Below, one piece after another: positions 27,401 through 38,200 of a stretch of 64,000 nt of DNA. Each line of letters begins with the position of its first letter. Positions within the stretch are counted from its first letter, which is position 1. Location: assembly GCF_025370935.1 (NCBI RefSeq), contig NC_133479.1, positions 20,015,495 to 20,079,494 on the forward strand, read 5' to 3'. Below the pieces are notes generated by a model. The model ran no database searches. It saw nothing but the letters and a program-made list of their open reading frames with translations, and was not told the origin of the DNA. The position numbers were made by a program, and so were the translations under genes. This DNA is from Choristoneura fumiferana. Its lineage: Eukaryota > Arthropoda > Insecta > Lepidoptera > Tortricidae.

Positions 27401-29220
27401 GGTCGCGGGTGAGCAAGGAAATTATTTTAGTTCATTATACTTGACTTCAGCATGGCTATTCATTAATGTTCAAATTCTGTCGAAACTAGTTAGGATCGAA
27501 ACTGAAACTGGATTCGTTTGAACATACCTGAAATACTCCAGAATCTATTTTTATGATATTATCCTGTATATTTCAACCGCTTCCTCATAATAAGTTGTCG
27601 GTAAGTATTCTAATTACGTAACTGCGATGCAGCCGCCGAATTCCGCGCATTCCGTAAGTCTCTTAGCACTAAAATACATGACAGGATGGAAGTTTGGCAG
27701 TAAATTAGTAAATTTCTCGGCAGGTGACAATCGAGCATTAACGTGGATGACTCGGCTGCAGCGCAGGTATTCGAAGTCTCAAAACTTTCAAACTTCTTGG
27801 ACCGGGGCAATCTTGATCTTAAGAAAAGCTGTAGGCACTGGTAGAGGATGTTTTCGACTATGTAGTTGAAAATTTAATTTGAGCTCTTTAGATTTGTAAC
27901 GAACGATGCTCGAATATTATTTTCTAGTTATGTGATTCCAAAAAGCGTTCCTCCGAAAACTATGGAATCCATCTATATCTTGTGAATTCGGTAAAAATTA
28001 AAAATAGTTTCTAAACTATCTCCAACCGACTGTAAAGAGCCTTTGCATATATCTTGTTTTTTTTAAAGCAAGCCTTCGATGTTGGCAGCGCGTTTATCCA
28101 TAGATCAGCCATACCTACAAGGTCCTTGGCCATACCTACAACTCGCGTGCGTTCGCGTTTGTACCGATCCAAACGTGCGTCGGCGACGCGTTTTAAAAAC
28201 GTCACAATCTGTTCTAACTTCCAATTTTTTACTGGTCATAAAAATATAATTAATTACGAGAATGTCCTAAGTATATCTGAAATACTGAAACGATGTTTTA
28301 TCGCGTTCAGCATTAGTACCTCGTGTTTTAAGAAATCTTTTTTTCAGGTGCGCAAGTTTCCAAAACACGAAGCGCGGCGAGTTATGCCGCATTCCCGGTG
28401 CCGTGGTGGCGCCCCCCGGGGCGGCAGGGGCGCCCCCGGGTTTCGCGGTGGCGCCCCCGGGCTGCGCGGCGCCCCAGGGTGCACCCGCCGTCATTCGTTT
28501 ACCCCACGTGCAGCCCGACACCTTTCGGCTCTTCATACAATACGTTTACACGGGCAAGGTGAGAAGAGAAGCAGGGCTCGAAAACTTAGAACTAATAGTG
28601 ATTCTATCGCACATCAGATGGCGCTGCTGTGTAACCATGTTTTTTATCTAAGTAGATAATCTATGACTATCTATGAATAATAAATAACTTCTATTCATAG
28701 TGCTACTGTTCAATCAGTGACGACCAGATGGCCTAGCCTAGTGGTTAGAGAACCTGACTACGAAGCTTGAGGTCCCGGGTTCGATTCCCGTATCGGGGCA
28801 GATATTTGTATGAAAAATACGAATGTTTGTTCTCGGGTCTTGGGTGTTTACTATGTTATTATAAGTATGTATCTATCTATATAATTATATTTATCCGTTG
28901 CTTAGTACCCATAACCCAAGCTTTGCTAAGCTTACTTTGGGACGAGGTCAATTGGTGTGAATTGTCCCGTGGTAAAAAAAAAACAGAAATAAATCGCTTT
29001 TAAACCTGAAACAAAAGAGGAAAAAATCATAGGAGGCGCTCGTTTCTTTGCAATTTGATGGTAGTGCCGTGAATAACCGGCCAGTGTAACATTTTTTGGA
29101 AGCGACGAAATAAAGTAATATTGTAGTTCATTATAAACGTTTTCTTTTACTTGACGGTAACGTTTCGTGTGCTCACTCTTTGGTGTGCTCTGCCTACCCC
29201 ATTTCGGAATACATGCGTTA

Positions 29221-29268
<48 letters not shown>

Positions 29269-32200
29269 ATTTGAAAAATATTAGTTCCCTTTTTTAGTCG
29301 CTTTCTCTGTTTAAAAACTAAGGAAAACTCGCACAATTCACACAGTGAAGCTCATAATAAGTCCTGCCACTTGCCAAGGTACCCAGGTAATTTTTTATGC
29401 CTTTGTAAAGGATGGTAAATTTTATTATATAGGTAAAAGTTATATCTAAGTATTTATTTCGTTATCTGAGCGAAATAGAGAGATTCACTGTTATGAAGAA
29501 GTGTTTTATGCGACATCTGTACTTTGCCAATGCAACTATTGAAAGAGCTTGATAGCTCCATCGCCAATGTACATAATGTTTCTCTTATTTTCACATAGAT
29601 GGCGCTTAAGCCTAAGGAGCAAATTACTACGATAATTGGCTTCAAAATAATCATCATTATCAGAGGTTTTTTTCTGTTCTTATTCTCAGCTGTTACTTCA
29701 AGATTCAGGAGTTTTTGAAATGATGACCTTGGCGGCGGATATGGGCGTGGAAGACCTTCGAGCAGCGTGTGAGGACCACGTAACTTCCACTTTGAGTGTG
29801 GAAAGCGCTTGCACCTTGCTTGCAGCCGCAATGGACATTCAGGATCGGCCAGGTAATATCAATTTTGATTTTGACATTAAATTTCGACTGGCTGACAAGT
29901 TGCGATGGTGGTGTAATGGTCAGCATAGTTGCCTTCCAAGCAGTTGATCCGGGTTCGATTCCCGGCCATCGCACACTTTTTGCTGTGAAACAACGCGTGA
30001 AATTTTGAGTTGTTAGTGGTTTTTTTATTAGGATTTTGTACTAATTCTATATATTGTGAAACTGAATGAGTAACTGTTGTCTGCTTAGATAATTAAGACG
30101 TTGACTGTATAATGCATTTTTTCTAACACATTTAAAAGCTGGCTTTCTCTCTGGCGATTCTAATATACCTATTTATAAGATAAAATAAATTATGAATACC
30201 TAGAAGATGTTATCGACTTACGTTGAGCATAGATAAGTTCTATAATAATTGGAATTTTATAAAAATAACAAGATTAATAACATTTAATTAAAATGACAAT
30301 CGTAAATATTTAGCTCGATTTATTTCATAATCCTTGCCTGCTTTCGACGTTTTACTAAGTGTCTCGAACACACATAAAACCGATAACTGTTTATCATGGC
30401 ACAACACTACGTCGGCCATATTGTTTGTCTATGCCAATTTTGGCTTCGTTTCGAAAATCGCATCTTGACAGCGTAAGCGGAGCCGGTATTCCCGCCGTGT
30501 TTCTTGTATTTTATTTCACAAGCAAGAGAATATCAAAGAAAACATGGCATACAAAGGCCCACCGAAAGTTCAGAAGGTGATGGTACAGCCCATCAACCTT
30601 ATCTTCAGATATTTACAAAATAGAAGCAGAGTCCAAGTTTGGTTGTACGAAAACGTAAATCTACGGATCGAGGGTCACATTGTCGGCTTTGACGAATACA
30701 TGAATATTGTGCTGGACGAAGCTGAAGAAGTGCATATGAAGACCAAAAAGAGGAAGCAAATCGGAAGAATAATGATGAAAGGAGATAATATTACGCTTAT
30801 CCAAAACGTCAACCCGAACGCTGCAGTGTAATTTTAGGTTATGTTATTCGAAGCTACAAACAAGTGAAGAGGACAATCATTCCTAGCGTATAAAGTGTGT
30901 CGCAGTACCTTTGTGTATTAAGTAACTGAACCCTTTATCTTGTAAGAGCAAGTGGCACGATGCTGTCAAAATTTTTATTAAATTTAAGTAATATCTAACC
31001 TGGCTTTTATTTCTGTCCTCTGTCTCAGCCTGTAAATAATTATTAATGTTCAAAAACTTATGAAGATTGTAAGCAGTTACACAGTATTTGGTTCATAACA
31101 ATTGCCTNNNNNNNNNNNNNNNNNNNNNNNNNNNNNNNNNNNNNNNNNNNNNNNNNNNNNNNNNNNNNNNNNNNNNNNNNNNNNNNNNNNNNNNNNNNNN
31201 NNNNNNNTCCCCTTTAGGGGTTATTCCAGTGAAGTGATTCCCGAAAAACCCAGCTTACTTTAGTTGGTAATTGTCTGAGGTATTCAAACTTTCAACTTTC
31301 AAGATTTACATTTTTTTATTTGTGGTGCTAACCTCCATCTATGGACCCCAAGCCAACCTTACCTGCCCGTGGTGCACCCTGCCGTTCTGACAGACTGGGC
31401 TTGGCAGATGGCTGATTGCGGCATATAGCGCAGCCAAAATCGGCACAGTTAAGTCCCGGGCCCCGGGATTCGGCTGCAGCATCGGCGGTTGCAATAACTG
31501 TGCCTACGAATCGCCAACTCGCATGCCCAGTGGTGGATTATGGGCAAACCCCTACCAGATAAGCGCACGCAAAGAGATGGCCCCCAGTTCCCGGTCGCCC
31601 CGCTATTCCTTGCCATAGTAGCGTTCATGGTAACGGTGGGGCAGAGGATGCTAAGAATCCCGGTCGATCCAGGCTTACCTAAGTAAAACTGACCCTGGCC
31701 TGAGAACGGACGGACTTTTTAGGACTCTTCTAGCGCAGTTGGAAGTGGAGCTGGAGAACATAAGGTGCATATTCAGAGAGTTAAGTGAAATACATAGAGA
31801 GGGAGGGCACCATCATCTTAGATCGCGGCCACCTTCTGTACTTCCGCGAGATGATCAAACATCACAGGTGGCGTAGGGTTCCTGTTAATAGATCCCTCTC
31901 TAACAACATTAAAGAGATCTCCAGTGTGTCGAACAGGGTAGCGTACCTGATACTTCGGCTATCAAAACGATGTAGCATGAGCTTTATTAAGTTGCTTGCA
32001 TACTGCGTTCTTTGAAATGATTATGTTTCACGCGAGCGAAGCATGCTCACTTGCAAGCTTGCTTAAATGTTTGCTTGCATGCTTGCTTGCTTGCATACTT
32101 GCTTGCAAGCTAGCTAAATGATTGCTAAATGCTTGCTAGCATGCTTGCTGATTGCTTGGTTCATGAAATGTTTATGGTTCACGCGAGCGTAGCCGCGGGT

Positions 32201-35200
32201 AAAAGCTAGTTCAAAATATAAAAAGTGACATTGCATTTCTAATTGTTTATATACTTACTAGTATATTCCCGCGGCTTCGCTCCTCTCCCCCTATTCTGCT
32301 ATTCCGGGCGGAGACAAACTCTACAATCCACACATCAAAGATCATTAATCTGTCCAGCTGTCTCGAGTTATAAATGGTGTAACTAATCCAGCTTTGTTCT
32401 ATAATGTATGTAGATTAATATTCCTTTGCGGCAAATTTTGAGAACCACATTGCGTTTGTGTTATTTCGGAATACAGAGATTGAAAAAATCTGTAACTGTT
32501 GGATATTATTAACGAAATAAAAAAAAAAATGAATGGGGAATTTCAGCCTAAAAAGAAATATGAACCTGAGCCAATTATAATAAAGTCCACCTTTCATAAA
32601 CACGCAGAATAACCCCGCTATATTCCGAAATAGCCCCTGTGCAAAAAAATAGTAACTAGTTTTTGAAATACCAATATTTCCATAAATCGATCATATTTTA
32701 GAAACTTTTTTTATATATATATTAAGATCGATTAGTGGAAACGACAGAAATACCTAAGACTTTAAATAATGTACCAACTCGGAGTAATTAACGAAATTAT
32801 AAACGTCATGTCAATCATCTAAAATCCACGTGAATTACCCAAAGCACCTTACGATGAAGTCGTCAATTTTTGTTTAGTTTGTAAGTAGATATATTTACTT
32901 AGTAATAATATATTAATATCGATGCCTTAGTTCACACTTATACCGAGTCGCGATCGTCGGGAATAAAAAGCGAATTGCCGCGCGGCGGTGGCTTTCTTTT
33001 CTTTTTGATAACGCCGCCACAGATGCCGCCTAGCAAGCAATCGGCTCACAGTCTGCCTGCGCCGCGCCCGCCCCGCACCGCATTTATATAATTGGCCTCT
33101 CCTATATCGGAACATATTATTAAATTATATTCACGAAAAATGCGACGCGCCGACACTTCGCAGCCAGTACCATCGCGCACTGAACGTCGGAGTGCACGGG
33201 GCGCGCACGGGCCACGCCACGCCGCTCTCCCTCGCACCGCACCTCATCGTTGCTCTGTCTAGACGGCCGAGTTTAGTGACTAAGTTCTTAGACTTTGGAC
33301 CTAGGTACATACAATAGCAATTGTATCTATAACAATACTTTTGTCCTGCTTTTTGTTCCCGAAATCGCCAACCAGTACTTACGAAAAAGTTTAGAAGTAC
33401 ATTTCATGTTATTGTAGAATTTTCAACCTTATTATTGTTGAGTAGGTTAAAATGGCCTAAGAGAAAAATAGCGTATTCAACCTTTCTGTTCAGTATGTCA
33501 AGACCTGAGTGTCGGGTGGTTTGTAAAATATTTTTTAAAACAGGTTGTGAAATGTTTTTTTTAAACAGGTAGTATTTAAAACGTTGCTGTATGATTGCGG
33601 TTGTAGTTTCAATATTAAACAAGCAATGTTACAACAATATTACACAAGTAACTTATAGGTACATTTAATCACGCTACTTTTCTTGTAGCAATGCAGTCAT
33701 GCATGTCTGAAACATAAAAAATCAAGCTGCGGTAGCTTACGTGGAAGTTTTTTTGACAACGTACATTAAACGCCAGAATTTAACGTTGCAGGAACATCAT
33801 CGTTATAATGTTTTAAATGTTTCAATTTTAAGTTTAGGGCAACTTTAACATGAACAATATAACAAAACTAACTTTGCAGCAAAGTTGCATATGTAAATTT
33901 CACTAACCATTTGGCGGTAGGTTACTGTAACTTTTAAATATAACATTATATTTCAAAGGTTGCTGCATGATTGCAGTTGGACTTTCAAATATTTAACATG
34001 CAAAGTTACAATAATATTGCGCAAGTAACTTATAGGTACATTTGTCACGTTACTTGCAAAAACATTGCTCAAGTAATTTCGAAAACGTTACAATTTTAAG
34101 TGTGGTAGCTTACGTGGAAGTCTGTCTCTTTGAAATTGCCGTTTTATTTATCCACTGGCGTCAATTTAACGTAAGAACCATCGTTGTAACGTTTTAAACG
34201 TTGCAATTTAAAGCGCTAGGGCAACTTAACATGAATAATGTAACAAAACCAACTTTGCAGCAAAGTTGCATATGTAAATTTCACTAACTATTTGGCGGTA
34301 ACGTTACTGTAACTTTATAATATAACATTATATTTCAAAGGTACTGCAAGATTGCGGTTGGAACTTTCAAAATATTTAACATGCAATGAGTTACAATTAC
34401 TATTGCGCAAGTAACTTAGAGGTACATTTGTCACGTTACTTTGCAAAAACATTGCTCAAGTAATGTCCGAAAACGTTACAATTTTAAGTCGTGGTAGCTT
34501 ACGTGCAGTTTTTTTTAGCCCGTACATTAAACGCCAGAATTAACGTTGCAGGAAATCAAAGTTTACGTTTTAAAATGTTGCAATTTACAAGCTTAGGCAA
34601 CTTAACATGAATAATGTAACAAACCTACTTTCAGCAATAGTACATTTAAATTCACTAACTATTTGGCGGTAGGTTACTGCTAACTTTATTTATAACATTA
34701 TTTTCAAAGGTTGCTGCATGATTGCGGTTGCGACGTTTCGAAATATTTACTGAAAGTTACAACAGATGATTGCGCATGTGCTAACTACATAGACATTTGA
34801 TCGTTTTGCAAAACATTGCTCAGAGTCTGATGTTCAAATAACACTATGCATTTTAAGCTTGTGCTTCGTCTTACATCGAAGTTTCACTTGGGTAGTGGAT
34901 TTAACGAAGAAGCCTTCTAAGCTGCAGGCTTTACTCGTGTAAACGTTGAAGTTTGTTTCATTTTGCAAGCTTTAAGGGATTAATGATTTGAGTAAATAAC
35001 CTTGATACCAGTTTCACTTGATAGTTAACTCAATTCAATGGTAGAGCAAACCTTGGCAAATCGTTGATATTATAATTCGCTTGATACTGCGTAATTGCTT
35101 ATGTTGCAGCTCACAATAGTAAAGCATGCAATTAAATCGTTATAAAACCGGATTAAGATTTGATCATCAAAACTGACAGCAGCCATTGATTTATCGATTT

Positions 35201-38200
35201 TATAAGATAAATAAAGCAGCATCAGTGATACTGTATCACCGAATTACCAAGTATCACCGATAAGCCAAGGTTTGCCCTATGTGAAGTTCCCAATCGCACT
35301 GAGCGTAGTAGTCTAGTTATTTGGGTAGCCTCTTAAGGGGCTACCCGAGGTTTTCATCGATTTTTTGACAAGTTTTGAATCGTATCTCCTACTTTTGCAC
35401 TACAGATAGAATTATAAGGCAAACGGCTATCGGTTCTCCAATCTTATCTCCATTTTTGTATACCGGATTTTGAAAAAATGAAAACACTTATTTCGTATCT
35501 CTATTGACGTGAAAGATCTAACATATATGAAATCTACATATTTGGGTTCGTCTTTGACGTCTCTAAAAACTGGTTGAGGGTTTTCATATGAAACTAATTA
35601 ACACAAAAGTTATGGCCAGAAAACCAGTGTTTTGGCCTAAAATTGTTCAACTTTGATGCCAAATATCTTGAAAACAATGAACTTTGAAGTAAATATGGGA
35701 TACTATATATATTGCTTAAAGCCGTTGTTGTTAATATAATAAGCTACAAAAATCATTAACGAAGGAATTCAGATCGAAGGTCATTGGGCATGGATCCCCT
35801 TAAGTAGAAGATGTACGTACGTTAATGACATGTGTAAGATTTGAATCAGCATTGAATTTGCGTAGAAATAATCCAAGCCCTCTTATTTTAATTGGAAACT
35901 TAAGCCCAACACTGGAACATAAATAAACTAGAGGCGATGACAAAATTAATCACCCTAATGTACCAATATCATTTACCATCTCGCGAAGACTTCCCAAAGG
36001 CGAAAGCGTGTGATGTGACCCACTTGATTAATTACATCCCTGGCGAGTGTAATCGCGATGCAAATGGGAATGGCGGCTGCGCAAGCACGCATCAATCATG
36101 CCACGGAGTTGACTCAGCCACTTGTTCTTGAGCGATTACCAATTTTAGGGGAAGAAACAACAAGTTTCACGGCTGCGTGTATCTTTCTTGCCATAAGTGA
36201 TATTGATACATGGTAGGGTCTGTGTAAGTTTTTTGTTATACCGTGTTTGCTTGATTTCATAATCTGTAACTGAAGCAATGTCTTGCATATCATTATTTTA
36301 ATTAAAAAAGTTTAGCGTTACAATTGCGTGGATATGACAAAATTTTGAAGTAGTCAACATCAGTTTTGGAGCATAAAAAGATCTATAAAATACTTTCTTC
36401 TTCTTTTTCTTTTTATTAATTAGGGAGTGGAGCCGCTTGTAGATCAATTAGAGCTCCACAAACGCTCATTTCTTGCTGCTGCATGACATCTTTCAACAAC
36501 ATCTGAAATATAATTATTGTTACTACATCTTGTAAGATACCTGATGCTACATTGTCTTAACATCTTCATCTTATGCCGTTTCACAAATAGAAATTGTGGT
36601 CACAATTGCGATCGTTGGCAAGCTAATCGGTCCAGCTAGAGTAGTGCGTCCCTTTACTACATTCTCTTTTTTTCACTTTAAATCCACACAGCCTGACTGA
36701 CTGAACCATACTGTATTTAAGATTCTACTTCTGTAACAAAGCCTGCAGCCAGCATGCTATTAAAAGTTAGATCGCCTGTGCCTGTCACGCCAGGCCACAT
36801 CATTACCTTGTCGGTACACTTGGCTCAGAAACACGTAATTAACGGCGTATCACACCATCGACAGCTGACTGTACGGAGTTGAATCATTTAGAACTCAGTT
36901 AATGTGTAATCAAGCTAACTTAACTTTTGAAATTCTGTAACTTTTACTTATTATGATTATGATGCGAATTTATCAATTGTCAAAATGTAGTTGAAGTCCG
37001 GAGAATGCCTACCCCAGGCTACATTATACATTTTAAACTATCTATGTTATTCAATCATTAGGAATAATCGAATTAAGCACAGTCACGCGAACTGAACAAT
37101 TAATTTATTAACAAACCCTTTTAAAACACCAAAAATACCACGATATAGATACAAATAAATCCTGTTTTTCGTTGTGTTTGTTTGGCTATTACTCTACTAC
37201 AGAGAATTCGTGTAATTGTCATTAAAAATATTCAGATTGAAGAGTAAATTTTCGTAAGTTAAAAAAGTTAGCTTGCCATACAAAATAAACATCCGTACCA
37301 AGTTTCATCGAGTCAATTCGGTCTCTGAAAGTTGATGAAATTCTACTTACCTACACAATTTGATTCGAACACACAAACATTGCTTTCGTATTACGGCTTT
37401 GGTCTAGGATTGATTCAGAATTACTGATTGCGTTTGCTCTGCTTACGTTGTACATTACAAAGACAGCTGCACTTTTCATGTATCGTCTCTTACAATAAAA
37501 GGATTCTGTTTTCGTCTTATGGTTCCACTACATTCCATGTGCAAACCTATTCTCGACTATTATCGACGAATTTGCATGTCCACGGCAATATTGCGTGTTT
37601 TTTTCCTGAAACTCCTCGTGAGGTATTTCGTAATTCTTTGACACCGTAAAACCCTCATACTTAGACCCATTTCTTGTCAACTTTAACATTTTGACATTCG
37701 TTTTATGTAAACAGAAACTTACTACGAGTACCTACCTCTACTTTATCAAAAAGAGTGCAGGTCTACGAAACGTTTTCTTGGTTTTATCGTGTAATCCCAT
37801 TTAATTCGGCCATGTCACTCAATTCAACGGCATGCGGCGCAGAAATCCCGTAATTAGCTTCACACGACAGCTAATTCAATTACGGTGCTGATCAGTGTCC
37901 GCAGGAAAAAAAAACCAGTAGGGCTGAATTCCTCGCCCTCCAAAAGGACGTATGACCAGTCACGGTTGTTTGGGATGTACGTCGTTATAGATCTACGAAG
38001 GTGTCCGAGAAGCCGGGCAATTATCAGCTGTCTCAGACACGTGTCGAAGGCTCGAAGAATATTAATGCTTGTTCCATAGATTCTTGACAAGACTTGACTA
38101 GAGGCAAGACTCGACAATAGTGAATTCGGGAGCTTTGGTCCAAACCAAATTTTCGAAAAACTTTGATACCATGTAAGTTTTTCTTAATAACATAGTTATA

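Larger units (their letters stand above)
22369..28347. other. Intron 1, second part (within copy A)
   Basis: No exon or element is recognised apart from the CTCF-like site (26916) and the hairpin (27378). The equivalent of this stretch in copy B is 35825-41825. Conservation between copies of ORFs here reflects the duplication, not selection. Confidence 0.55.
21346..31107 (+). repeat. Duplicated block, copy A (ends at the gap)
   Basis: This 9.76 kb block is nearly identical, in direct orientation, to 34816-44343. It contains a TIR element, exons 2-3 of the gprs-like gene, tRNA-Gly and SNRPE. Relative to copy B it carries a SINE (28718-28985) and a longer TG microsatellite. Confidence 0.95.

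Noticed and set aside
28054..28659. Open frame of 201 codons on the plus strand over exon 2
   Set aside because: It runs through intron and reads exon 2 in a wrong frame (Arg/Gly-rich). The BTB frame with proper splice sites explains the DNA better. The same applies to 41655-42137 and to the minus-strand frames at 28267-28536 and 41745-42014.
28727..28798. Possible tRNA-Arg-like gene
   Set aside because: It is the head of a SINE; the body and A-tail follow, and it is absent from copy B.
29224..29268. CRISPR-like or satellite array
   Set aside because: It is a simple dinucleotide microsatellite; no spaced repeats exist in the window that resemble CRISPR.
28932..29336. Minus-strand ORF of 134 codons
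   Set aside because: It is held open by the (TG)n microsatellite (a Thr-His run) and by SINE tail sequence, and is not preserved in copy B.
33046..33237. Arg/Ala-rich minus-strand ORFs in the GC-rich island
   Set aside because: They arise from GC-rich composition; several frames are open at once and none resembles a known protein.
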